Assembly: GCF_007970805.1 (NCBI RefSeq)
Contig: NZ_CP042433.1
Coordinates: forward strand, 992,001-1,056,000
Source: Flavisolibacter ginsenosidimutans
GTDB lineage: Bacteria; Bacteroidota; Bacteroidia; Chitinophagales; Chitinophagaceae
Length of the DNA stretch: 64,000 nucleotides
Reading direction: 5' to 3'
The notes beneath the pieces are model-generated. The model was not told where the DNA came from and did no database searches. It was given only the letters and a program-made list of their open reading frames with translations. Position 1 is the stretch's first letter, and the number at the start of each line of letters is the position of its first letter. The translations under genes and the position numbers were made by a program. Below, in pieces: positions 42,881 to 50,821 of the stretch.

Positions 42881-43981
42881 TTATCGTTCTTCCACAGTTT
42901 CAGCCACTTCTTCGCTTTTCATGTTTGCGTTGCGCATGGAAACGCTGCGGGCCACCGTACCGGCAAATTCTTCAAACGCTGTTTTTGAAACTTCATCGTC
43001 ACTCATCATGATCGGCACACCGATATCGCCGCCTTCGCGGATGCTTTGCACCAATGGAATTTGTCCAAGGAACGGCAGGTCGTATTCATCGGCCAAACGC
43101 TTGCCGCCTTCTTTTCCAAAAATGTAATATTTATTGTTGGGCAATTCGGCCGGTGTGAAGTAACTCATGTTTTCAACAAGACCGATAATGGGCACGTTCA
43201 TTTGCGCCTGACCAAACATGGCAATGCCTTTTTTGGCATCAGCAAGGGCAACGTCTTGCGGCGTGGTAACAACGACAACACCTGTTACCGGCGCGGTTTG
43301 CAAGAGCGTTAAGTGAATGTCGCCAGTGCCGGGAGGCATGTCAATGACAAGGTAATCCAACTCACCCCATTTTACATCGGTTATGAATTGACGAACGGCG
43401 CTGCTTACCATCGGTCCACGCCAAACCACTGCGCTTTTTTCGTCCACCAACAAACCGATGCTTAAGAGTTTTATGTTGTACCGTTCCAAGGGAATAATCA
43501 TGGCTTTTCCGTTCACATCGGTCATCATGGGCCGCTCGCCGCGAACGCCAAACATAATGGGAACGCTTGGCCCATAAATGTCGGCGTCCAACAAACCTAC
43601 GCTTGCACCGCCCTGCGAAAGTGCCAACGCAAGATTGGCCGATACGGTGCTTTTGCCCACACCGCCTTTGCCGCTAACCACGGCGATAATATTTTTTACA
43701 CCGGGCAATACGTTGCTTTTATCTGCGCGAATGGTAGTGGTGCTTGCCGTAAAGTTTACGGTGACATTTGCGTGGTTATTTACCCGTGATTTAATGGCGT
43801 TCACGCAATCCCTTTTTATCGTTTCCTTCAGCGGACAAGCGGGTGTTGTCAGCACAACGGTGAAGGAAATATTGTCGCCGTTTATTTCAACATCCCTTAC
43901 CATGTTCAGCGTTACGAGGTCTTTCCCCAAATCGGGTTCCTGAACGGTGCTCAGGGCTTTTAGTACATCTTCCTGGATCAT
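42881..43981 (-). CDS. Mrp/ApbC-type iron-sulfur carrier P-loop ATPase
   Basis: A 366-residue protein: N-terminal MIP18/DUF59 domain (about 1-75, VQEPDLGKDLVTLNMV and the CPL Cys) and a ParA-like ATPase with the deviant Walker A GKGGVGKST (about 105). In most Mrp proteins a CxxC pair binds a bridging cluster; here the region reads ENMSYFTPAELPNNKYYIFG with no Cys. It presumably delivers iron-sulfur clusters, or has another role. The TAACTTTG box at 44005-44012 lies 24 nt upstream of its ATG. First gene of the operon ending in pyrF. Confidence 0.9.
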   Translation of the reverse strand: MIQEDVLKALSTVQEPDLGKDLVTLNMVRDVEINGDNISFTVVLTTPACPLKETIKRDCVNAIKSRVNNHANVTVNFTASTTTIRADKSNVLPGVKNIIAVVSGKGGVGKSTVSANLALALSQGGASVGLLDADIYGPSVPIMFGVRGERPMMTDVNGKAMIIPLERYNIKLLSIGLLVDEKSAVVWRGPMVSSAVRQFITDVKWGELDYLVIDMPPGTGDIHLTLLQTAPVTGVVVVTTPQDVALADAKKGIAMFGQAQMNVPIIGLVENMSYFTPAELPNNKYYIFGKEGGKRLADEYDLPFLGQIPLVQSIREGGDIGVPIMMSDDEVSKTAFEEFAGTVARSVSMRNANMKSEEVAETVEER

Positions 43982-44004
43982 TCTTTTGTTTGTTAATGAA
44001 AGCG

Positions 44005-44012
44005 CAAAGTTA
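44005..44012 (-). promoter_or_regulatory. -7 box of the mrp-paiB-SDR-kynU-pyrF operon
   Basis: TAACTTTG on the minus strand, 23 nt upstream of the mrp start codon, the only good box for the five-gene operon. Confidence 0.6.
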
Positions 44013-44069
44013 ACCCAAGTGCGGCTCTCGTTTTATGTGATAAAAGTCACAGGTTCTATTTTTGAAGGG

Positions 44070-44708
44070 ATGAAAAAATTGCTACCCCTGCTGTTTGTCT
44101 TTTCTTTTTTTCTGAGCAAACAATCGCATGCCCAGTTTGAAACGGTGAAAGACTCGGTTGTGCAGTTGTACGGTATTGTAATGACGGCAGACAGCTTGGT
44201 GGGTATTCCGGCCGTGAGCGTATCCATCAAAGGAACAACCCGCGGAACGGTTACCAACAACCAGGGTGTGTTTTCCATCGTGGCTTTAAAAGGCGACGTG
44301 GTGGAGTTCACTCACGTAAGCTACAAGCCCAAGAGCATTACTGTTCCGCGTAACATTCCCGGCAATCAGTATAATATTGTTCAATTAATGGTAGAAGATA
44401 CGTTTTATCTGCCGGCGACCATCATCAAACCCAGACCTTCACCTGAGCAGTTTGCCCGCGATTTTGCCAATACCAAAGTACCCGACGACGACATTGAAAT
44501 TGCCCGCCAGAACAACGATGCCGCTAAGCGCAGAATACTTTTGCAAAGCACGCCTTCCGACGGCGGCGGTGCTACGGCCATGCAGTTTCGCAACATTGCC
44601 AATCGTGCGGTTTACCAGGGACAAATTCCGCCGATGAACATTTTTAACCCGGCAGCCTGGAGCGAATTTATCAAGGCCTGGAAGCGAGGAGACTTTAAGA
44701 GTAAATAG
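44070..44708 (+). CDS. CarboxypepD_reg-like secreted protein
   Basis: A 212-residue exported protein: signal peptide (1-22, ending SHAQ), then a carboxypeptidase-regulatory-like beta-sandwich (about 30-105: GIVMTADSLVGIPAVSVSIK, GTTRGTVTNNQGVFSIVALK, DVVEFTHVSYKPKSI), the same domain found at the N-terminus of SusC receptors, here free-standing. The C-terminal ~90 residues are polar with no known domain. ATG at 44070 chosen, since it starts the signal peptide; upstream codons are unrelated. Closed by a strong terminator. Confidence 0.78.
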   Translation: MKKLLPLLFVFSFFLSKQSHAQFETVKDSVVQLYGIVMTADSLVGIPAVSVSIKGTTRGTVTNNQGVFSIVALKGDVVEFTHVSYKPKSITVPRNIPGNQYNIVQLMVEDTFYLPATIIKPRPSPEQFARDFANTKVPDDDIEIARQNNDAAKRRILLQSTPSDGGGATAMQFRNIANRAVYQGQIPPMNIFNPAAWSEFIKAWKRGDFKSK

Positions 44709-44721
44709 GACAATAAGGAAC

Positions 44722-44756
44722 AGCAAAAACCCTCCGTTCTGCGGAGGGTTTTTGCT
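44722..44756. terminator. Strong bidirectional hairpin terminator
   Basis: AGCAAAAACCCTCCG (44722-44736), 5-nt loop, and its exact reverse complement ending at 44756: a 15-bp perfect stem with A-run and T-run, between two convergent genes. Confidence 0.88.
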
Positions 44757-44774
44757 GAAAGATTGATCCCGATT

Positions 44775-45737
44775 TTATTGGAAAAAAGCTGACCGCGGAC
44801 CACCGTTGAAAAAAACAGCGTTCATCCGGTTTGATTGTCCTTTTGTAAACATGTACATGCAGGCATCATCGGTGTAGTCCATGTAATTCATGGTCATTTC
44901 AATTTCGCCGCTGTTACAGCTATTGTATTTTGGAAACGAAGGGCAGCCAAAGTTGTAGGTTGTGGCTTGCGGCGTATCGTCCACCAAATCGTTGCCACAG
45001 GTTTTATCGCCCCAAATGTGGCGAAGGTTCATCCAGTGCCCGATTTCGTGGGTAGCCGTTCTTCCTTTGTCAAAGCGTGGTTCTAATTTTCCGCCCGTGC
45101 GGCCAAAACAGAAATAGCCGATTACCACTCCGTCGGTAGCAGGCTTGCCGCCCGGAAATTGAGCGTAGCCCAACAAACCGTCGCCAAGGTTGCACACCCA
45201 AAGGTTTAATTTATGGTCTGGGTCCACTACGTCGTCGCCGCCTTTCGAGCTGTATTTCATGTCGTCGTTAGGCAACCAGGTAGTGACGGAGGTTTGCTTG
45301 CGAATTGTTTGCGCCAACTGAAAGCGAAAGCCGATGGTCCCTTCGCGTGGAACAAAAACGGAAGGCACTCCGGAAATGTCCTTGTTCTGAAGATTGAAGT
45401 CTTCGTTCAAAACGTCAACCTGCGATTTGATTTGCGCATCGGAAATATTTTGCTGCGGCGTATTGTACAACACGTGCACCACCACAGGCACAGTGCCGGA
45501 AACTGCTTCGGTTCTCGTCAATTTGCCGCGGGCAATTAGATTTTGCGTAAAGTCTTCGATGTCTTTCATGCGTTGGCGCAAAGAAGGGTCTGCAGCCAAT
45601 TGCGCTTGCAAGACTTCCTCAGAAGCACATTTTCGGTTCTGTGTTTCGGTTGCCTTGTTTTCAACGTCTGGCCTGGCTGTTTTTTGGCAGGCCGCAAGGA
45701 GTAAAGCAACCCCAAGCAGAAAAGAAATTTTTTGCAT
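44775..45737 (-). CDS. M43-family (cytophagalysin/ulilysin-like) zinc metalloprotease
   Basis: A 320-residue secreted protease. Signal peptide with lipobox LLAAC (12-16); pro-segment; catalytic domain with HEIGHWMNLRHIWGD (HExxHxxxxxH zinc site near residue 228) and the Met-turn MTMNYMDYTDD. It belongs to the metzincins, M43 family, and has the family's Cys-rich loop (TCGNDLVDDTP, FGCPSF, NSCNSGE). It lacks a T9SS C-terminal sorting domain. Likely a surface lipoprotein that degrades external protein. Confidence 0.9.
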   Translation of the reverse strand: MQKISFLLGVALLLAACQKTARPDVENKATETQNRKCASEEVLQAQLAADPSLRQRMKDIEDFTQNLIARGKLTRTEAVSGTVPVVVHVLYNTPQQNISDAQIKSQVDVLNEDFNLQNKDISGVPSVFVPREGTIGFRFQLAQTIRKQTSVTTWLPNDDMKYSSKGGDDVVDPDHKLNLWVCNLGDGLLGYAQFPGGKPATDGVVIGYFCFGRTGGKLEPRFDKGRTATHEIGHWMNLRHIWGDKTCGNDLVDDTPQATTYNFGCPSFPKYNSCNSGEIEMTMNYMDYTDDACMYMFTKGQSNRMNAVFFNGGPRSAFFQ

Positions 45738-45882
45738 AGAAAAAGTTTTCGTTAAAAAGATGAAAGCGGAATGAACAGTAAGTTATATCACCCGCACGGA
45801 TTTTATTGCGTATTAAAGAAATTTCTGTTAAACAACAAAGCTTTCAAAATGCAAGTGCATTAAGCGAAGGAAATTTGCAAGT

Positions 45883-46383
45883 ATGAGAGCGGTGAGAAAA
45901 ATAGTGTTCCTTTTCGTTTTTTTTACGGCATGGCAATGCGCACGGTCGCAGAAAGTTGACAGCATTTGTTTCCATCTTTATACTGACAGTCTAAAAAAAG
46001 GATTTTACAATTACATCAACATTGACGGCAAAACGGCCGATGGCAAATGGTTGCCGCTTTCATCGAAGGAATTAGATTTGATCGTTTTCGACCCAAACCT
46101 TCGTTTTGAAAACAATGATCTTTTTATTGACAGTGCCTATAAAAAAGAAACGGTTTTGGTGAAAGCTGTTTTAAAAAGCAACCCGGCAATTTGGAAAGAG
46201 ACGACTATCTACATAAGAAAAAGGGGCTTCGAGGAAGCCCTTAAAACAAACCGTGAAATTTTGGATGAATACGGTGATCCTTCCCGAAAAAGCCGGCGCA
46301 AAAATTTTACATCTTCTTCGCGTCTTCCAGGAATTTCGCCAGGCCAATATCGGTCAGCGGATGTTTCAACAAACCAAGGATAG
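45883..46383 (+). CDS. Hypothetical exported protein whose 3' end overlaps transaldolase
   Basis: A 166-residue protein with a signal-like N-terminus ([18 protein letters not shown]). Residues 25-120 look like a beta-rich domain ([40 protein letters not shown]). The last ~26 residues ([17 protein letters not shown] area) are encoded antisense to the C-terminus of the transaldolase gene (77-nt overlap), so they may be a read-through tail acquired after loss of an earlier stop codon. No family recognised. Confidence 0.5.
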   Translation: MRAVRKIVFLFVFFTAWQCARSQKVDSICFHLYTDSLKKGFYNYINIDGKTADGKWLPLSSKELDLIVFDPNLRFENNDLFIDSAYKKETVLVKAVLKSNPAIWKETTIYIRKRGFEEALKTNREILDEYGDPSRKSRRKNFTSSSRLPGISPGQYRSADVSTNQG

Positions 46384-46957
46384 AGTCAAGAGGGCAAGTA
46401 CACACGTCAGCGCCCAATTCTGCAGCCCGTACAATGTGATTGGAATTACGGATTGATGCCGCAAGAATTTCTGTTTTGAAGCCTTGCAGGGAAAAGATGT
46501 TGGCAATTTGCGCAATGAGCTCCATGCCGTCCCAACCCGTGTCGTCAATGCGGCCAATGAAAGGCGAAACGTAAGCTGCGCCGGCTTTTGCGGCAAGGAT
46601 GGCTTGTCCGGCGGAAAAAACCAGCGTACAGTTTGTGCGGATGCCGTTGTCGGTAAACCATTTGATGGCTTTGACGCCGTCTTTAATCATCGGCACTTTT
46701 ACCACGATATTGGAATGAATGGCGGCGAGCTTTTTCCCTTCTTCAATGATGGTGGCAAAGTCGGTTGAAAGTACCTCGGCCGAAATGTCGCCGTCCACCA
46801 TTTCGCAGATGGTTTTGTAATGCTGGTTGATGGCTTCCTGGCCCTTAATGCCTTCTTTGGCCATCAGCGACGGATTGGTGGTAACGCCGTCTAAAATACC
46901 GAGTTCATTTGCTTCTTTGATTTGTGCAAGATTGGCTGTGTCAATGAAAAATTTCAT
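46307..46957 (-). CDS. Transaldolase / fructose-6-phosphate aldolase (small form)
   Basis: A 216-residue TIM-barrel enzyme of the TalC/Fsa class. The Schiff-base Lys is K87 in NIVVKVPM, the opening [20 protein letters not shown] and [13 protein letters not shown] are typical, and Asp6 and Asn28 are present. It should shuttle three-carbon units in the pentose phosphate pathway. Its ATG is only 6 nt from the inverted-repeat element copy 3, so upstream control must come from the element or beyond. The 3' end overlaps the convergent hypothetical gene. Confidence 0.92.
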   Translation of the reverse strand: MKFFIDTANLAQIKEANELGILDGVTTNPSLMAKEGIKGQEAINQHYKTICEMVDGDISAEVLSTDFATIIEEGKKLAAIHSNIVVKVPMIKDGVKAIKWFTDNGIRTNCTLVFSAGQAILAAKAGAAYVSPFIGRIDDTGWDGMELIAQIANIFSLQGFKTEILAASIRNSNHIVRAAELGADVCTCPLDSILGLLKHPLTDIGLAKFLEDAKKM

Positions 46958-46962
46958 AATAA

Positions 46963-47150
46963 ATTCTCCCTGTCCCCCTAAAGGGGAGACTTAAGTTCAT
47001 TCAACCTTCTGCTTCTTTTGTTGCCAGTTAAGCAGAGCGTTGAATGAATTACTTTAAGATTAGAAAATTATTGTTTCGATAAAAGAACTACTGCAAAAAT
47101 AAAAAACTCTCCGGCCTAAGTCTCCCCTTTAGGGGGACAGGGGAGAGAAT
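46963..47150. mobile_element. MITE-like element, copy 3 (divergent, ~188 bp)
   Basis: Left end ATTCTCCCTGTCCCCCTAAA and right end (47113-47150) are inverted repeats of the same family (CCTGTCCCCCTAAAGGGGAGACTTA block) as copies 1 and 2, but the interior lacks the GAGTGCGACGC core. It separates the transaldolase start from the 3' end of the SRP RNA gene. No coding frame inside. Confidence 0.55.
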
Positions 47151-47156
47151 AAAAAA

Positions 47157-47254
47157 GGCAGGCTACTTACATCGCACCGCTACAACCGCCTACCCTTGCT
47201 ATCTTCCGATCCTGGGGGAGTTCAGCAGGAGCTGGCCGTGTAAGACCTGCCGGC
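47157..47254 (-). ncRNA. ffs: Signal recognition particle RNA, small bacterial type
   Basis: On the minus strand the ~98-nt sequence has the SRP Alu-less helix: 5' GGCAGG pairs with the terminal CCTGCC, and the conserved domain IV reads CAGG-ATCGGAAGATAGCAAGG, matching the CCGGAAGGNAGCA motif where Ffh (SRP54) binds. It guides nascent membrane proteins to FtsY. The TATATTTG box (47256-47263) sits just upstream and a run of T follows the 3' stem. It is the only RNA gene I could find. The 410-nt gap 46958-47367 holds element copy 3, this gene and a heptamer pair. Confidence 0.92.
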
Positions 47255-47255
47255 G

Positions 47256-47263
47256 CAAATATA
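47256..47263 (-). promoter_or_regulatory. -7 promoter box of the SRP RNA gene
   Basis: TATATTTG on the minus strand ends 2 nt before the likely first RNA nucleotide region; full TAnnTTTG match. The -33 region lies inside the heptamer array. Confidence 0.75.
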
Positions 47264-47266
47264 GGG

Positions 47267-47370
47267 AGTCTTTGGTTTTTAGTCTTTCGTTTTTTGTTGT
47301 TTTGAGGTAAAAAAATTTTGGAGCTGTAACGCCAACTAAAGACAAAAAAATTTAAAACTAAAAACTCCTA
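47267..47370. repeat. Facing heptamer arrays (AGTCTTT type)
   Basis: 47267-47301 divides into AGTCTTT, GGTTTTT, AGTCTTT, CGTTTTT, TGTTGTT; 47334-47368 into AACTAAA, GACAAAA, AAATTTA, AAACTAA, AAACTCC, roughly the reverse complement. The right arm ends at the stop codon of the DUF5103 gene. Confidence 0.6.
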
Positions 47371-48636
47371 CAGTCCCTGCCGCTGAAAGACAGAATTGAA
47401 ACTCGTATAACCAACGCACTCGTCTGCGCGGCTGCCAAAGGGACGATAATAAACAAAGACTGTATAGTTGTTTTCCGTTGCCCAAAAATTTCCTTCCGTT
47501 TGTGAGAAGTCGAGCGGGCCGCCGCGAAAGGGCCGTGTGCCGTAGAGATAATTGTAATAGCCTTGTTTGAGCAGCAATGTTTTTTCGTAAGCGCCGCTTT
47601 CTTCGTTAAAATGCATCAGGCCCGTTGTGTCGGCGCCGTAATTCGTCATTTCGCCAAAAATATAAACATCGTTTCCGGCCAGCGGCTTGTTGCCCGGTGG
47701 AAAATATTTGAAGTGCGTGTAGGCATAATCGCCTTGCCAGTAAGGGTTGATGTTTTCGTAAGACTCAATGGTAAAGCCGCCGTTCAGGTCGCGGAAATAA
47801 ACATAGGTTTGTTCGTTGCGGCTGGTCTCGGGCTTTACAATCACACGTACCGTATCGCCCATGTTGTCCAATCTCTCCATGCGGTCACTTCTCAAGCGCA
47901 GGCTTCGTAAGTCCAGCCAACGAAATTCTTTAAGGCCAACAAAGCACGTGATGCTTTCGTCACTGTACTCAAAATAATTTCCGCGGTAAATCGTAGGCTT
48001 ATCAAGGAACAAAGCCGTTTGCCAGTTTTCGTTTTGCAGCACGGCCACTTTTATATCCGAAGGACTCAAGACGTTAATTTGCCTGTCGGCCTGGATGCCG
48101 AGTTGCAATTTTTGGCCCGTGCGGTAAAGCGTTGCGTTAAACGGTTGTTGCACTTGCGCCGCAATCTGCGTCATCGTGTTCACTACAACAAAGCGTTTAA
48201 CAAAAGCCAATTGCGTCGTGTCGTTGTTCAGAAAAACTTTTAAGAGATAATTGCCCGAACGCGAAGGCGCACTGTTTCTATCGGGTACGGTTGCAGAGTA
48301 ATGCACGTACTTCATGGTTGCCAGCGAAGAATTGCGGTAAGTTGAAATGCGAATACTTTGAAACCCGCGGGTGTAATCAAAGCTTGTCAGTCCGCTTGGG
48401 CTCCAGTCGGCGTTGCACAATACAAAACCGCAGTAATAATTTTTGACGCTTGTGCCCAATTCGTCAAACTCCAGTTGCAGCAGGTCGCCGCTGTTTAAAA
48501 CAATCGCTGGAAACGAAGTTTGATCACCGGCTTTAAAAAGTTTTACCGATTTAATAGCAGGATTATAAACCACCGTTTGTGCATTGGCAAACAAAGAAGT
48601 TACAAAGCAAACAAGGAGCGAGAAAGTGTAGCGCAT
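47368..48636 (-). CDS. DUF5103-family exported protein
   Basis: A 422-residue secreted protein, with a signal peptide (1-19, ...SLFANAQ) and a DUF5103 region (GDLLQLEFDELGTSVKNYYC, HCNADWSPSGL-like segment, YVHYSATVPD). Predicted all-beta, related to Ig-like and CBM folds; common in Bacteroidota outer envelopes. The C-terminal YIFGEMTNYGADTTGLMHFN resembles starch-binding-type domains. ATG ending at 48636 chosen, since it starts the signal peptide; the longer upstream frame is antisense to the permease gene. Function unknown. Confidence 0.8.
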   Translation of the reverse strand: MRYTFSLLVCFVTSLFANAQTVVYNPAIKSVKLFKAGDQTSFPAIVLNSGDLLQLEFDELGTSVKNYYCGFVLCNADWSPSGLTSFDYTRGFQSIRISTYRNSSLATMKYVHYSATVPDRNSAPSRSGNYLLKVFLNNDTTQLAFVKRFVVVNTMTQIAAQVQQPFNATLYRTGQKLQLGIQADRQINVLSPSDIKVAVLQNENWQTALFLDKPTIYRGNYFEYSDESITCFVGLKEFRWLDLRSLRLRSDRMERLDNMGDTVRVIVKPETSRNEQTYVYFRDLNGGFTIESYENINPYWQGDYAYTHFKYFPPGNKPLAGNDVYIFGEMTNYGADTTGLMHFNEESGAYEKTLLLKQGYYNYLYGTRPFRGGPLDFSQTEGNFWATENNYTVFVYYRPFGSRADECVGYTSFNSVFQRQGL

Positions 48637-48738
48637 GATTAAAAATAAATTTTTTATCGGGCCGGTTTTATTTTTGACGAAATAAGGACGAACAAAACCG
48701 CGTTTTGGTTTTCTGTTCGTTGTTGCTAATTCTTTATT

Positions 48739-50016
48739 GTGAACGTTTCTTCTTTCATTGCCCAGCGCATTGCCTTTAACCGGCAAAAATCGTTCTCGCG
48801 GTTCATCATCCGGCTTTCCATTTTGGCAACGGTCATTAGCGTGGCGGTAATGATCATCACGCTTTCGGTGGTCAATGGCTTTCAAAAAACAGTGAGCGAA
48901 AAAGTGTTTTCCTTTTGGGGACACGTACGCATTGCCAGCCTACAACCCGGCAAGGCTTCCATTGCCGAAGAAGAACCAATTCACCAGGCCCCGGAACTTA
49001 TTCGTTCCATCAAACAAAATCCGCAGATACAATCCGTTTATCCCTTTGCAACAAAATATGCGATTTTAAAAACCACGGAAGAAATGGAAGGCGTGTTGTT
49101 GAAAGGATTTGACAGTTCATACGGCTTTAAAAACCTTCAACAATTTTTACAGCCCGGCGGACGCTGGCCGCAGTTTAACGACAGCACGTATTCGCGGGAA
49201 ATTGTCATTTCAACGTACACGGCTTCGCAGCTTCATTTAAAACTAAGCGACCGTGTGCTGATTTATTTTGTTCGCGCCGACGGCACACTGCGCCCCGACA
49301 AACTAACCATTGTCGGCATTTATAAAACAGGCATTGAAGAATATGACAAGACTTTTGCCATTGGTGATTTAAAGCTCATCCGGCGCCTGAACAATTGGGC
49401 AGAAGACGAAATTGGCGGTTATGAAATTTTTCTGAAAGATTACAAGCAGATGGACGCAGTAAGCCGCACTATTTACAACGATCCACACTTTCCGCACGGA
49501 CAGAATTTTCAGCCGGGAGCGGAAAGCGGCGCTACGGTTTGGGAAACAAAAACAGCACGGGAGCTTTATCCAAACATATTTGACTGGCTTGGTGTGCAGG
49601 ATACCAACCAGTTTATTTTGATCATCATTATGGTAGTGGTGGCCGCCATTAATTTAATCACCTGCTTGATTATTTTGGTGCTGGAACGAGTGCGCATGAT
49701 CGGCATTTTAAAAGCGCTCGGCGCCAGCAATTGGACGGTTCAAAAAATATTTCTTTATCAATCCGGCATCATTACGTTTACAGGTGTTGTCATCGGGACC
49801 TTGTTTGCCCTGGCACTTTTGTTTTTGCAAATGAAAACAGGCTTTGTACGCCTAAAAGAAGAAGCCTATTTTATGGACACGGCCACTGTGCAAATTCTTT
49901 GGTGGCAGGTGGCGATTGTTTGTGCAGGCACCATCATTATTTCCGTTTTAATTCTCTTTATTCCTTCCCTGCTCGTGCGAAAAATTCAGCCGATTAAGGC
50001 AATACATTTCAGGTAA
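48739..50016 (+). CDS. LolC/FtsX-like ABC transporter permease
   Basis: A 425-residue inner-membrane protein of the MacB/LolC topology: a helix near residues 22-47 (FIIRLSILATVISVAVMIIT), a large periplasmic domain, and three C-terminal helices (about 290-320, 345-375, 385-410) with the FtsX-type LGASNWTVQKIFLYQSGI coupling segment. It probably works in lipoprotein export with an ATPase encoded elsewhere. The start is a GTG at 48739. It is divergent from the DUF5103 gene. Confidence 0.85.
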   Translation: MNVSSFIAQRIAFNRQKSFSRFIIRLSILATVISVAVMIITLSVVNGFQKTVSEKVFSFWGHVRIASLQPGKASIAEEEPIHQAPELIRSIKQNPQIQSVYPFATKYAILKTTEEMEGVLLKGFDSSYGFKNLQQFLQPGGRWPQFNDSTYSREIVISTYTASQLHLKLSDRVLIYFVRADGTLRPDKLTIVGIYKTGIEEYDKTFAIGDLKLIRRLNNWAEDEIGGYEIFLKDYKQMDAVSRTIYNDPHFPHGQNFQPGAESGATVWETKTARELYPNIFDWLGVQDTNQFILIIIMVVVAAINLITCLIILVLERVRMIGILKALGASNWTVQKIFLYQSGIITFTGVVIGTLFALALLFLQMKTGFVRLKEEAYFMDTATVQILWWQVAIVCAGTIIISVLILFIPSLLVRKIQPIKAIHFR

Positions 50017-50052
50017 AACCCGAACAGGGTATTTGAAAGATGCTCAAGATAA

Positions 50053-50080
50053 TTTTGGCTTTTGGCTCCTGGACTATTCC
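50053..50080. repeat. Short heptamer array (TTTTGGC type)
   Basis: TTTTGGC, TTTTGGC, TCCTGGA, CTATTCC in an exact 7-nt period, in the 66-nt gap between two convergent genes. Confidence 0.55.
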
Positions 50081-50082
50081 AT

Positions 50083-50802
50083 TTACCCAAGCAAATGAGA
50101 AAGAATTATTCCCGTTGCTACCGCTGCGTTCAACGATTCCGCTTCTCCCCTGCGCGGAATGGTGATGCGTTCATTCGACAGTTGCAAAAATTCTTCACGA
50201 ATGCCTTTTGATTCATTGCCGATGATCAAAATACCTTTTTCAATGTTTGAAAAAGACGAAAGTATTTTGCCGTTCAAGGCCGCGGCATAAATGGTTTGCG
50301 ATTGCTGCCGCAGCCAGCTTTCTTCTTCGTCGTAAAAAACAGTCACCCGCGCAACGCTGGCCATGGTTGCCTGCACCACTTTTGGATTGTACAAATCGGC
50401 GCAGCCCTTGCTGCAAACAATTTGTTTTACGCCAAACCAATCGGCAATACGAACGATGGTTCCGAAGTTTCCCGGGTCCTGAACGGCATCTAAATAGAGT
50501 GTGAAAGAAGATGTGTCGGGAACGCCGGCTGGAAATTGTCTCAGAACGGCAAGAACCTGGTTTGGCGTTTTTAACTGCGAAAGCTTTCCCAGTTCTGCTT
50601 CCGAAACTTCGTTCATGTTTTTTAGTTCACCTGCAAAACCATTCCACGATGCAGTGGCATAAACAGCCTCAATTTGTGCCGGAACAATGCGTGAGAGTTC
50701 TTCCACAATCTTTGGGCCTTCTGCCAGGAACAAGCCCGTTTCTTCGCGGTACTTTTTCAGGCCCAAACTTTGAATATCTTTGATCACCTTTTTACTGAGC
50801 AT
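50083..50802 (-). CDS. TrmH/SpoU-family RNA 2'-O-methyltransferase
   Basis: A 239-residue SPOUT enzyme with an N-terminal substrate-binding domain (LGLKKYREETGLFLAEGPKI) and the knotted catalytic domain: DAVQDPGNFGTIVRIADWFG (motif 1), LIIGNESKGIREEFL (motif 2) and PRRGEAESLNAAVATGII (motif 3). It methylates rRNA or tRNA ribose; the exact target is uncertain. Divergent from the barrel-protein gene, which begins 20 nt away. Confidence 0.92.
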   Translation of the reverse strand: MLSKKVIKDIQSLGLKKYREETGLFLAEGPKIVEELSRIVPAQIEAVYATASWNGFAGELKNMNEVSEAELGKLSQLKTPNQVLAVLRQFPAGVPDTSSFTLYLDAVQDPGNFGTIVRIADWFGVKQIVCSKGCADLYNPKVVQATMASVARVTVFYDEEESWLRQQSQTIYAAALNGKILSSFSNIEKGILIIGNESKGIREEFLQLSNERITIPRRGEAESLNAAVATGIILSHLLG

Positions 50803-50821
50803 AGACGAGCCGTAGTTTTAT

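Noticed and set aside
47157..47254. SAM riboswitch or tRNA-like element before the DUF5103 gene
   Set aside because: The conserved GGAAG...AGCA domain and GGCAGG/CCTGCC stem identify it as SRP RNA instead.
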